64,000 nucleotides of DNA from Agrostemma githago. Lineage: Eukaryota > Streptophyta > Magnoliopsida > Caryophyllales > Caryophyllaceae. Below the pieces are notes generated by a model. The model searched no databases and had not been told where the DNA came from. It worked only from the letters and a program-made list of their open reading frames with translations. The stretch covers positions 17,069,873 to 17,133,872 of the forward strand of contig OY288257.1 of assembly GCA_958450325.1 (NCBI GenBank). Direction: 5' to 3'. This document shows positions 21,334 through 32,663 of this stretch, one piece after another. The stretch's first letter is position 1. Each line of letters starts with the position of its first letter. A program made the position numbers and the translations under genes.

Positions 21334-22723
21334 GATGGAAGTTTCCCGGAATCCCGAGCCTCAAGTCTTCCTATAGCACTAGACATTTGGCCCATTTGAT
21401 GTTCTAGGTTTTGAATGCTAGTTTTAGTGTCATGTTGGAATTCGGCTTGGTTTGCTTGCAATGTAGCAACATTAGAGGTTAAAGCCCGGATCATGTCCTC
21501 CGTGGACATAGTAGGTGTGGTGGTTTGGGCTTGTGGGGTGAAGGTGTTTGGGACTTGGTTTCTAGGAATGAAACGGGGTCGGACTTGACCAAATTGTTGG
21601 CCAAAGGATTGGCCTTGAGGTTGATTAAAAATTTGACCTTGAGGTTGTAAGCCTCCTGGTGGGTTCCATATTGGAACCCGGGATGGTCTCTTCTCATATA
21701 AAAATTATCATACCTCTTTTGGCCAAAAGCACCGACCGTATTTACCTCCTCGGTGGCCTCCTCTTCCATAAGTGGACACTTGTCGGCGAAATGCCCATGT
21801 GACGAACAAATAGAGCAAGCTTGAACTTGTTGTTGATTCCCCTTCCTCATGTCCCTCATCATGGAAGCCAAATCTTCAACCTTCCTTTCAAGTGAAGTGT
21901 GAGAACTTGAAGTAGCCATGTTCACCCTCTTTGTGGTAGTTCTCACACTAAATTGGCGTGAGCTTTCAGCAAGCTCACTCAATAATGCATAAGCATCATC
22001 CGTATTTTTATTAACAATGCCTCCTCCACTAGCGGCATGGACCATTCAGGCATCATCCGGAGATAATCCTCCAATAAAATAGAGGATAAGATCGGTAGCA
22101 CTATACCCATGATATGGGCAACTTGATAATAATTTTTGGAAATGCTCCCAACATTGATAAAGTGTTTCCCCATCGTCTTGCTCCACATTGGATATCTTCT
22201 TCTTGATACTTGACGATTTGGCGGCGGGGAAGTACTTCTCAAGGAATGCCTTCTTCATTAATTCCCAAGTTGTGATACTACCCGGTAGAAGGTAGTACAA
22301 CCAATCCCGAGCGGCATCTTTGAGGGAAAATGGAAATGCCCTCAACTTGATTTGCTCTTCGATAACACCATTGGGCTTCATGCTAGTGCATACAACATGA
22401 AACTCGGATAAGTGCTTGTGTGCGTCCTCACCACTTAACCCATGGAATGAGGGTAATAAGTGGATCAAAACCGACTTCAATTCAAAGGTTGCATTTTCCG
22501 CCAAGGCCGGAAAAGTAATGCAAAGTGGTTGTTGAGAAAGATCGGGAGCTTTGATCTCCTTCAAGGTTCTTGTTTCTTTGACCATTTTGATCTCCTTTGT
22601 CTCCTCAACTATGTTATCAAAATCGAGCCTCCTCTTGATTTCCTTCCGAATGCGACAAAGAGTCCGCTCCAATTCTGGATCAAAATCTACTAATTTATCG
22701 TTAGTAGAACGGGTGTTCGGCAT
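21334..22723 (-). pseudogene. gag of Athila element 2, disrupted
   Basis: The start is set at ATG 22723 (MPNTRSTND), just after the primer site. The upstream open frame belongs to the LTR and primer site, not to the protein. The capsid-like core (FHGLSGEDAHKHLSEFH, RDWLYYLLPGS, LEKYFPAAKSS) is followed by a CX2CX4HX4C zinc knuckle (CSICSSHGHFADKC). A TGA at 22046-22048 interrupts the frame; element 4 has Arg nearby (VEDARTLNAA), so CGA to TGA is possible. A frameshift near 21650 follows the zinc knuckle. Gag packages the element RNA into particles. Confidence 0.88.
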
Positions 22724-22788
22724 AAACCAAACACCAACCAAATAGCAATATATAGAAAAACACACAAATAAATAACAAAAATTGCCCT

Positions 22789-22811
22789 TCCCCGGCAACG
22801 ACGCCAAAATT
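22789..22811 (-). promoter_or_regulatory. Primer-binding site of element 2 (tRNA-Asp type)
   Basis: On the minus strand TGGCGTCGTTGCCGGGGA (22806-22789) lies 5 bases after the 5' LTR. It is the usual Athila primer site with one change (T for C) from element 4. Confidence 0.85.
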
Positions 22812-24268
22812 TGGCTAGGCTTGTCGTGAGCCTCCAAATTACAATATTTATCCACTTCTAACACAAACTAGTAGTTAGTGAAAGTGGGGGTCGAACCCAC
22901 AAGGAAGGTGATTATGCCGTCTAAGTGTGTGTAAATCTATATAATTTAGTAACCGAATGGGGGGATTGTAGTGATTTTGATTCTAAGTCTAATAAACTAA
23001 TGAAATAAATTAACGAAATAAAATAAACTAATATGAATGAACGATGGAACAAATATGAGAAAAATACTTGGACCAAGCAATATCCACCATCAAGTTTAAC
23101 GAATTGATCATTGACTCTTCTACTTTACAATTTATACTAAAATACTTTGTTATGAAGTTTAATCGACTTCTAATTTCACTTATTAATAGTTATAAGATAT
23201 GAGAAGCATACTCAAATAACCCTTACGATATTGTCAACTTAAATCAAGCATCTAAATCGTATCAATATGTACGTAGATTAAAAAGATGGAATTTAGCAAA
23301 GATGAAAGAATGATTACTCAAGCGGTATTACTTTGTTTCATACAAGTTTAATCCTTATAACTCAACAACGATGAAAAGTATACAAATTGGTGAATTATAT
23401 TTGCTACTCGGATATAGTTAAACAAACAAAAGATTCATTTAACTATTCTAGCAATGATTTATCAATAACAACCACTAGGTGATCAAACTAGAAGATGAAT
23501 TAACAAGCCAAGAATTATTATAAATTAAACTTGATATTCTAATAATAATGAAAAATAGAAACGAGTCTTACAATTCCTTAAACTTGAAAGGCTTCAATAA
23601 CTTGTTCCAAGAATAAGAACTTAGCCCTCCATACAAAAGAACTACTTGCAAAATAAACTAGAAAATGTATGTGTTTTTGAGAATTACAAATGATACTTGA
23701 TGTCTTCGATGATGAATGTGATGGTGAACTTCTCCTCTTTATATAGTCATCCATGGAGCATCTTCATCAATGGCTTATAAAGCCTCATAAAATGCCTCAT
23801 AAAAATGATCATAATGAAGAAGAAGAAGAAGAAGAAGAATAAAAGAGGTGAGTAAAGAAGAAGAACAAAAGACTAGAGAAAGAATCCTATGCGAAAAAGA
23901 ATCCAAGAAGGAATCCTATGCATAAATTTCTGCCGCTGGCAAGAAATTCCGCTGGCAGCGGAATTTGGAAAATCCGCTGGCAGCGGATTTTAGAAATCCT
24001 CCACTTCTTTCTTCTACTTGGTCTGGGTTTCCACTTTAACTTTGGGCTTGATTTGTCTTCACTTCCAATAGATTGTTAACACTTTAACCCAATAAACATT
24101 TCAATTACAACCCATACTACTTTTCACCCTTTAATCCACCTAATTACACATTTTATACCTTAGCCCATCAATTATGACATGCACACAATAATCCGTCAAA
24201 ACACACCCAAATCTACAAAATAGTCAACTAAATGACCCTTATTAATCCCTACTAAACTAGACTAATCA
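22812..24268 (-). repeat. 5' LTR of Athila element 2 (1,457 bp)
   Basis: Ends TGGCTAGGC...AGACTAATCA. It contains about 0.48 kb (about 23101-23574) missing from the other LTR. TATA box on the minus strand at about 23737-23747. The palindrome array is at 23933-23986. Confidence 0.93.
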
Positions 24269-25844
24269 GTGGCTACCATTTCAGCGGGGGTAACCTGTGA
24301 GTCGACCTTGATTTGATCGAGAGCCTTAGTCAGTGCTTCTCGATGTTCTTGCGAGCTAACCAGAAGTTGCCATATGGTTAGATCAGCTCGAACCCTCTTC
24401 AATTGCTTGACTAGGGTCGTGTCGTTGCTTGGTTCCTCATGGGTAGATTCCGTCCTGGCAAGTTCAGTGACGGTTGTTGGAGTAGGACATCCGGCGGTGG
24501 CGAGGTGGTTGGTGGCTAAGGCTTTAGACTTAGCTTTTCGAACCTCTTCAATGGTGATGGGGACAACTTCCCCTTTGGCTAGGTAGACATCTTCTTCATC
24601 GTCGAACCATATCCCGTTAATTTGTGGGATAAAAAAGGAAATGAGATGAGAACCATCGATTGCCTCCCCAGTAAAAATGGCGTGAGCACTGAACGGGTTT
24701 TCTTTGTTGCTCGGCTTGTCTCCGGGCAATGGTATTTTCCCGCTTTCGATCAGATCTTGGATCAGGTGCTTCAATTTCCAGCATTTTTCAGTATCGTGCC
24801 CATTACCTCGATGATATTGGCAATAGGCCTGGACATTGTAGCTCTTGGATCGTTTCTCCACCGGAACTTCTGGAGTTGGATTAGGCCCTTTGAAGATAGC
24901 CTTTTTAAGGCGTATGTATAGGTAGTCCCTATATCAGTGAATACCCGAGTTGGAGTATTCTTTTTGGATGAGGCATCCAGTAGATTAACCTCGTCGAAGA
25001 TGCTGCGGGTCGTAGCTACAGATATTGGCTTGCTGGTGGATGAGCTAGCCCCTTGATATCCCTTAATAGAGGCCTTAGTAAGGCTTTCTAACCTTAAGTC
25101 ATCCTCAATCCTTGTCCCCATTTCAGTTAGAGTGGCAAAGTTGGGTATGACGGCGTACCGGAGATGGACCCGGTAGGAAGGGAGGAGGTTCTTGACAAAG
25201 GCCTCCACTAGCACTTTTTCGTTGGGCTTATCGACCAACTTCACACTCTCGGCCCTCCACCTTTGAAGGTATTTGGTGAAACCTTCTTTGGGCTCTTGGG
25301 CCATGACTTCCAGAGTACGCATCGTAGTCTGGATCTCAGTATTATCAGCGTAATTCCGAGCGAATTCCGTTGCCACATCATCCTAAGTCTTGTACTTCTT
25401 GGAATCGAGCCTGTACTACCAGGTTTTCGGATGCTTCTCGGGGGAGGAAGCAAACAATTGCTTGAACATGGTGTATTTCACCCCCTTGACAGCCATGAAC
25501 TCCTTGAAAGCCCGAATGTGCTGAACCGGGTCTTCAGTACCCTCAAACTTCGGTATGCCCGTAAGGTTGAGGTTGGCGGGTAGCTCGTCATTCAGAGGCG
25601 AGTAGGAGCGAGCATTTTCCGTATGGATCGAGTTGTTCGTTGACAAATGGACCTGTTCTTCGAGCTTGCGAACGACGCTCACCAATTCAGCGATGGGCCC
25701 AGTGGGTTCAGTTCCAGCATTGGAAGTCCCTTTCTCCACGGCACTCAAACGGGTGGCAATGGTTGTCTGGTCGATCCTGATAGCTGTCAATTGGGCTTCA
25801 AGCTTAGCTAGCGAGGCTGCCAATTGGTCCAAGGTTTCTTGCAT
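24269..25844 (-). pseudogene. gag of the Tat element, disrupted
   Basis: Read from ATG 25844 (MQETLDQLAASLAKLEAQ), a coiled-coil-like start. The capsid-like part includes GIPKFEGTEDPVQHIRAFKE and EGFTKYLQRWRAES. A variant zinc knuckle follows at about 24825-24785 (CQYHRGNGHDTEKCW, CX2HX4HX4C). Breaks: stops at 25416-25418 and about 25382, and a frameshift near 24905. At 24269 the frame runs into the LTR of element 2; its former continuation is the protease at 12844. The segment 25845-26060 is open upstream, but it is leader sequence. Confidence 0.85.
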
Positions 25845-26880
25845 CTTGCGTTGGCGTCTGGTTACGGGTGGCCTGTCAGTAAGAATACCGCGTAAACAGA
25901 AACTAGCCCAAATCCTAGAATAAAAAGTACATCCCAAGCAAGACTGAAAAGGAAATGACTTGGAAAAGACACCTAGACGGGTGACTCGTGAAAGGTGGGC
26001 CTTCCTTAGGATTCGTGGGGTGGGTCGAGTCCTGTTCGAAGGAAGGTTCACGTGAGACATCCCCAGACTTTGGACTCGAGCGTGTAGACGGGCCGTCCTT
26101 TGTAGGAGTATGTCCTACGTAGGTGGGCCATGCCTTAGTCAAATAAGGCGGACTGGGATAAGGAGGAAACTCGTGATGTAAGATCGATAGAGTTTCGACG
26201 CTAAAGACCTCGACGACTTATCACACGACCCGACACTGCTAAATACGGGAAGTCCTAAGGAGAGGAAGGTTTTGAAAAGTGATTTTTTTGAGAAAATCCG
26301 AAAAAACTCGGTGGATGGCCCGATTTTTTCGAAAGTCGGAAAAGCGTATCGGGCAGAGATTTTGAAGTTTCGAAAATGTCTTTGAGTTTTGAAATGGGCA
26401 GCATTCCGGCTATAAATAGGCTATTTTGAGTAAAATCATAAGTCCTAAATTCGGTATGCTTCCCGAGTTTTGAAATTGGATATTTTGAAAAAAGATGCAA
26501 TTTTTGAAGACGATAGTTTTTGAAAAACGACCTTAGAAACCAAGTAGCACATAGTCACGTAAGCATAATAACGACACCATGTATGCTCTACACTAAGTCT
26601 CGATCGGTCTATATAGGGTCTATACTAGTGCACATAGCCTATCCGAGAATCGGGACGGACTTTCTAAGTCGAGTTGAGCTTAGAACATGCCGCGAAACCC
26701 ATACGAATCGACTATGAACACCTTTGACATATCCATGTTGTGGGACGTCGGTCACCAGTACCGGCCCGGGAAAAGATAGGGTTATGCATGAACCGTAAAA
26801 CTAAAACTCGTATTGTACTAGCCAAACGATTTCTATTCGAGTCTCACCCTGAGGATGCCGATGGTAAGTCACGCATCAGT
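25845..26880 (-). other. 5' leader of the Tat element
   Basis: About 1 kb between primer site and gag, as is usual for Tat elements. No gene is supported in it. It may carry packaging and splice signals, which I cannot identify. Confidence 0.5.
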
Positions 26881-26904
26881 TAATCCCCAGCGGAGTCGCA
26901 AAAT
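26881..26904 (-). promoter_or_regulatory. Primer-binding site of the Tat element
   Basis: On the minus strand TTTTGCGACTCCGCTGGGGA follows the 5' LTR. It resembles the TGGCGACTCCNCTGGGG primer sites of Tat and Ogre elements, with one G missing. Confidence 0.65.
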
Positions 26905-27679
26905 TGTGGACATGACATAGGTCCACCCCGACGCGGCCACGCGCGGGTTTGGGGAGGCGAATGAATCTCATGTGAGATGGATCGAATTGAAATTTAAATC
27001 GAAGTGGAGTCGCCACCGAAATTTGTGGGAGTTCAGGCCCGTTCGAACCCACTTTATATCTTAGTGGGCCATGCACAAAGTATGGCCCATTCGGATGTCA
27101 GAGTTTATGGGGTTCGTCCCTTTGCATTTGATACCGATACCGACATTATCGGATACCGTGTATTGAATGACTCTTCTGTGCCAATGGATTCGGATATCCG
27201 GAAACCATGGTTCTGAGTAAGGGATGAGCGTACGTGTTGGGAAGTTCACAAAGAACACCCAACCCCGCCCGCACTTAGCGGCCTCTACTAAGATATCGTT
27301 TGACTTTTGAATACGCGCGTTAGTAATACGATGAGATGATATACAAACAACGTTTTGAATAAATATGCGAATATTTGAATAAGTTGCTATGTCGATTTAA
27401 TGCATCTGAAATTAACGTCAAAGTTGTATTTAGCATGCGAGATTCGTTTTAGTACAATAAAATAAATAACGGAAATAAAATGTCAAAATAGAAACAAACG
27501 TGTTAGTAACGATAATAACGGTTTGCGAATAATATAGAATGATGTAACGAGATGATGCATGATTTTAGAAAGTAATAAATCACGTGATAGACTTGACACA
27601 TGTTGACCGAAGTCATAAAAAAAATATTATCGAGACTCGAAAAGCGTTGTAGGATTCACGGTTTGACGTGACAAAGGGC

Positions 27680-27900
27680 CACTCAATCGAGTCATTGAGG
27701 GACCCGATCGAGTGGACCTTGGAAAAAGTTTTTGTCCCTGAATTTGAGGTGTCACTCGACCGAGTTATGGAGGGACTCGACCGAGTGAGCAGCCACTCGA
27801 TCGAGTCATTGCGAGACTCGGCCGAGTGGTTCTCAAAAAACCTTCTGCCTCGGTTTTTGGGGTGCCACTCGATCGAGTGGGCTAGGCACCCGATCGAGTG
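27680..27900. repeat. CACTCGATCGAGTG array in the 5' LTR, downstream of TATA
   Basis: Eight copies with group spacing of 20-21 bp, at the positions matching 3952-4172. Single-base differences between the two LTRs fall inside the arms. Confidence 0.85.
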
Positions 27901-28950
27901 CCCCCTATACGAACTAGGGTTCGTTTCGCAATTTGTTATAGACTTCGAAATTGCTTTTTGATTTTTGGGAAATTGGTAATTTGTCAAATCGGGCAGAAAT
28001 ATTGTATGATTTGTGCTCGATTCGGATTTTGATACTCGTCGTATCCGGTATTTGATTATGAAATCAATATTGAATTATTAGAGCGAAATTTAGAAAAGAT
28101 GTTGTAAGTCGTTTAAATCGAACTAAAACGAAATAAAGTATCTCCGCGTTTATAGTGTCGTGATTTGTTCTTTCGAACTATATGACAACAATTTTAGCAT
28201 CAACGAATTCGAGTTAGTTAAATTTGTAGACTAATTCACTTAGATACGATATCCGACTATTGAGTTGGTATCGAATCTAAAGAAAGACGCTTTATATATT
28301 TGCTTGAATTAAAAATTGATTCCTTCCGCATCTCGACATCGTAACGAATCCTTGCGGATAATGTGATGTCAGATCCGCATCAACGGGTTTTGACCTAACT
28401 TAAAAATAAAGCGTTTGATTCGAAATAGTTTTAAAATCGATGAATATTGCAATATTAACGATGATGGCGATGGTACGAATAATAAAACGCTATTGTTGAT
28501 GTTGACTCGCTTCGCAACAATCAAATACTCGGGGTGTCGGGATAAGCGACCGGCCACGTGGGTGAAACACCCTTGTATTCGGATTTCCTTATTCCGTCAT
28601 CCTTTGTATCCGACACGAATTAGCGAGTAATTTAATGTTTTGATACTAGTAATATTAGCGATATTAGAGATGAGAAAATAAAATAAATAAATAAAAACGA
28701 CGACGACACGAACGGACGGACGACGCGAGAAAAGGGAGGAGAAAGAGAGAAGAAATTGGGATTGTTGCACCCTCAACCTACATGTTTCGTATTCTCGGAC
28801 GGGACTCGCTTAATTGTGGCTTGAGCACGGGAGTATCGAGATGTAGATGGAGTTATGGTGATTTAGGGTTTGCTAGATACTAGGGTTGTAAGTTGTATGG
28901 GGAAGTTAGGGTTTCGAAAAGTGTGTCCTTTATTGTGTTGCAAAAGGGAG

Positions 28951-29094
28951 GTATTTATAAGCATTGCTCAACTCCCCGACCTAGGGTTACTCGATCGAGT
29001 GCCCTGATGGACTCGATCAAGTGGCCCAATATACGGAAATCAGAGGGCCTGCTAGAGGCCCACTCGATCGAGTGAGCTGACACTCGATCGAGTG
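28951..29094 (-). promoter_or_regulatory. LTR promoter with four upstream palindromes (5' LTR)
   Basis: TATA box at about 28951-28962, palindromes at 28989-29094. This is the copy that would drive transcription of the element. Pair spacings are 21 and 20 bp. Confidence 0.7.
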
Positions 29095-29450
29095 GCTGAG
29101 GCGGACAAGATTTTTTGAGGATTTTGTGTTTAGATTAGATTATTGATATTTTGTATGGCTGTTTTGTGTCTCGGAAACGGCTTTGACCGGAGTTTGACTC
29201 GAAAAGTCGGTTTTCTTTTCGGTGTCGGTTTTGACCCAAATTAGTCTTATTTGATTGGAAACGACCCGCTGGGCCTGAGTTTAACGTTGGTTTTGTGAGA
29301 TTTGTACTCCGTAAAAAGCGCAAGCCAAAAACTAACGGTTTTGAGCCCATATCCGAGCGCGTGAAAGCACGTTTGCGTCCGATCATCATCGGGTGTTTTT
29401 TGGAAACTGCTATAGACACCTAGCAGCCAAATGTGGGTGTCTACAACTAT

Positions 29451-30600
29451 ACAACTTCAACTGTATGACTATACAAAATAATTAGTGTGATCCTACAACA
29501 TAATGAGTGTAACTATACAATATACTAACGGTGATCGTCCTACAACATAACGAGTTTGACTATACCACTTCGACTGTGTGACTATACAACCTAATCTCTA
29601 TGACTATACAATTAAATTATACTTATTTATACTTCAATCATCATTAGCAAAGATGATTACACATACTAATCACTGCAATATAATGAGTGTGACTATACAA
29701 CATCAACTGTTTGACTATACAACCTAAAGTGTGTGACTATAAAACTGAAACCGTAAAATAGAAAATAAAAGCCATGCAGTTAATTATACTTCAATCATCA
29801 TTAGCAAATTCACATTCAAAATTACAAAGATGATTATACCTACGAATCAGAGCAAATTATTTAAACATTCATTAAATATTCAACCTCCATTCATCCATAT
29901 TCAACCTTCATTATTTTTTGTGGATAATGAAGATGAATAAATTTATAAATACCAAAAAAAAGGAATGAAATATAAAACAAGCATGAAGATGAAGATGATT
30001 AATTATTTTAAAGATGCTCCAAAAAGATAAAAACAAATACTTGAAAATCGTCGAGCTTCGGAAGTAGGGGTTTGACGAATGTGGAATCTTGAACGTAGAT
30101 AAAAACAAATACCTGAAAATAGTCACACACTTTTGTGCGTAATGTTCTTGCAGAATTGCAAGTTCACATACTTTCGATCAGTTGTAAAATCACACTCATT
30201 ATGTTGTATAGTCACACTCATTATGTTGTAGAATCACGCAGCTATAAACTTATTGTAGAATCACGCAGCTTTAGAATACCTTGGGATTAGGGTATCATGC
30301 GTTTAATCATCTTCATCTTCATGCTTGTTTTATTTTTCATGCCTTTTTTTGTATTTATAAAATTATTCATCTTCATTATCCACAAAAAAAAAATGAATGT
30401 TGAATATGGATAAATGGACGACTGTGACTTTAAAAAAAACGTAAATATTTAAACATTCATTAAATATTCAACCTCCATTCATCCATATTCAACCTTCATT
30501 TTTTTTTGTAGATAATGAAGATGAATAATTTTATAAATACCAAAGAAAAAGATATGAAAAATAAAAGAAGCATGAAGATGAAGATGATCGAAGTTTATGC
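29451..30600. repeat. Foldback and minisatellite-like repeat, right part
   Basis: Reverse-oriented TATAGTCACACTC units run from the TSD to about 29740 and forward units from 30118 to 30260. The block 29870-30010 recurs inverted at about 30300-30420 and forward at 30452-30590. It continues the repeat at 1491-3164 across the Tat insertion. Confidence 0.6.
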
Positions 30601-31580
30601 ATGAACATACCTTAGTATGATGATTGGAGTTACTGAGGGAGTATGCTGTGTGAAAAACGGAGTATGATCGGAGTTGTTGACGGAGTATAATCGAAGTTAT
30701 TGACCGGAACTTATTTGATGGAGTTTTGTTAGGGAGGGATTTTTGTGGTTAGATGGAATTAGAGTGTGCTTGAGGAAATGAATTGAAAAGGAGGGGCTTG
30801 GGAAGGGTTATAGGCGGGAGAGTAAAAGTAATGACAGTGATTGATTTGGGTGAGGGGAAGGTTGATGTTTGCCCCCCCCATTTAAAAATTGAAGCTCATC
30901 CATCTGGAAGACCCAGATCAACACTAGGGAACTTCCCTAATCTCGCCTCTCTCTCTCTATAGGAATTGCATCCGGTGAGTGGGTCTTCTTTAGATGAGTC
31001 TGTCCCGTAAATCAGAGACACACGTTCAAATTAGATGAATGATTGTGATTAATCTCAATCACGCGCTTGAAGATACGGAGTGTATCAACCTCTTCCCCTC
31101 GAAACTTTCTCTCTCTCTCTAAATCTCTTCTTCTACCTCCTAGATTCTCGCTCCATGTTCTCTTCAAATCTATACCTCTTTCTCTTGTTTTTTCTCTCCA
31201 AACCCTTGATCTCTTCAAATCTATTCATTTTTTCAGATCAAAATTTTTCCTCGACAATTAATTTTTTGAATTAACCCTAAAAATATCCCGAAGATCTCTT
31301 ATTTATACAAAATTGAAGCAAGTTCTACAATAAGACTTCAAAGTCACACGACATCAGTTTGATTAAACTTGCTTGCTCATTTTTTATGAGGGCATTGAAG
31401 ATTTTAAATAGTTACTCTATATTTCTAATACAATGTATAAATAGATTAGGTAATTTGATATGTGTCGTCGTCAATAGAATTGTGTAAGATGGACTAGTAC
31501 TAGTAGTATTGTTTGATAATGTTCATTAAATTGTGGAATATATGTAATAGGAGTATGGATCATAATGTGCATATATTAGC

Positions 31581-31754
31581 ATGGGGCTGGATATCTTTTC
31601 ATATAGAGGATGCATGGAGTTTGGAAGCTTCGCATCGGATTATAAAGTTGGACAGGAGATAGTTGCTTTGCAAGCAAGCCTCGCTGCTCCGAATGAGCAC
31701 CTGCAATTTTCGCTCAATATAATTAACCGTTCAAGTTTGAGACAGGATTTATGA
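31581..31754 (+). CDS. Unrecognised 57-codon open frame, possible gene fragment
   Basis: ATG at 31581, TGA at 31752-31754. The frame has balanced composition (for example YKVGQEIVALQASLAAPNE), unlike the AT-rich DNA around it. I do not recognise it. It could be an exon fragment captured by a transposon, or chance. Confidence 0.2.
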   Translation: MGLDIFSYRGCMEFGSFASDYKVGQEIVALQASLAAPNEHLQFSLNIINRSSLRQDL

Positions 31755-31919
31755 GATTTAGTTGTAACTTTGTAGACTTTTGGTCTTACAAGTTTTCTAT
31801 ATACTACGGAGTGTACGTATTATAGAATGGTGGTAAATTGATTGATTTTGATTTTTAATGATAAGCTTACATTGCACCGAAAAAATTAGTCAAATTTTCT
31901 ATAAAATTGTGAGTCACTT

Positions 31920-32360
31920 ACATTGTAACTACCTCATTGATTGTTACTATAAGAATCATCTGTTACGGTAACAATGTTACAGTGAAATTGTGATCGTAAC
32001 GTTATTACAGTTTACAGTAACATTGATACAGTAACACGATTAGAGTTTACCATAACATACTTACTGTAATATAATAACGATACAGTAATCATACTACTGT
32101 AACATCATGGATTGAACATTGAAAATTTAATTTGTTGCAACAAAAAAAAACAAGTGGTTACTAATCAGTTCAATTACTTTTTATACGTTAAAATGCTTCT
32201 TAATATTACTCCATAACGAAGAACAAAGTCTACAAATAGTCTACTTCGAATACACATTAAATTCGCAAAATAAACGTGAACATGTTTACAGTAATAGTGT
32301 CATAGTAATGTTGTTAGCGTAACATTGTTACTCTTTTACAAACGTGTCAATATTGTAATA
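31920..32360. repeat. GTAAC/GTTAC-rich low-complexity tract
   Basis: Words such as ACAGTAACA and TGTTACAGT recur many times in both orientations without strict periodicity. Confidence 0.4.
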
Positions 32361-32663
32361 TTACTCTAACAATATTATGGGTGATACCTTGTCGTGGGGC
32401 TATTTAAAAATGGCACTTATCTAGCTGGTATATTATGTATGTAAAATATCAATCCTTTGATGCTAATATTTTAATTTAATGTAACGTTAACATTTGTTAC
32501 TATATTTAAGATATTATAATAATGTTACTGTTCTCATATTGAATGTCAAAATAATGTAAGGATCTTAAGTCGAACGGAAAAGGGTTTAGGGTTGTATTAT
32601 TAGGCAGCAAACGTGATATATATATATATATAAAGAAGATTACTCCGTAAATACTCCGTGACA

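Larger units (their letters stand above)
12845..24268 (-). mobile_element. Athila-type Ty3/gypsy retrotransposon (element 2), nested in Tat
   Basis: LTRs start TGGCTAGGC and end AGACTAATCA on the plus strand, flanked by GTGGC at 12840-12844 and 24269-24273. Read on the minus strand: 5' LTR, tRNA-Asp-type primer site, gag, protease, RT, RNase H, integrase, ATHILA ORF-1-like gene, hairpins, purine tract, 3' LTR. Length is 11,424 bp. Every coding region is broken. It sits between gag and protease of the Tat element and is therefore younger than Tat. Confidence 0.94.
3170..29445 (-). mobile_element. Tat-clade Ty3/gypsy retrotransposon (Retand/Ogre-like), containing a nested Athila
   Basis: Boundaries are TG...CA LTR ends flanked by identical ACTAT duplications (3165-3169 and 29446-29450). 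Read on the minus strand the order is 5' LTR, primer-binding site, gag, protease, RT, RNase H, a second archaeal-type RNase H, integrase, opposite-strand PMD gene, purine tract, 3' LTR. Dual RNase H and an antisense extra ORF are known Tat-lineage traits. Without the nested element and its duplication the length is about 14.8 kb. All reading frames are broken, so it is now non-autonomous. Confidence 0.93.
26905..29445 (-). repeat. 5' LTR of the Tat element (2,541 bp)
   Basis: Same ends as 3170-5195. The segment 28270-28797 is absent from the other LTR. Minus-strand TATA box at about 28951-28962. Palindromes start at 27680, 27701, 27753, 27774, 27794, 27815, 27866 and 27887, and at 28989, 29010, 29061 and 29081. 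Confidence 0.93.
30601..32658. other. AT-rich intergenic DNA
   Basis: It holds GGAGTATGATCGGAG-like repeats at about 30620-30720, CT microsatellites near 30945 and 31110, a 57-codon open frame at 31581-31754, GTAAC/GTTAC-rich sequence at about 31920-32360, and a TA microsatellite near 32615. No gene is supported. Confidence 0.5.
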
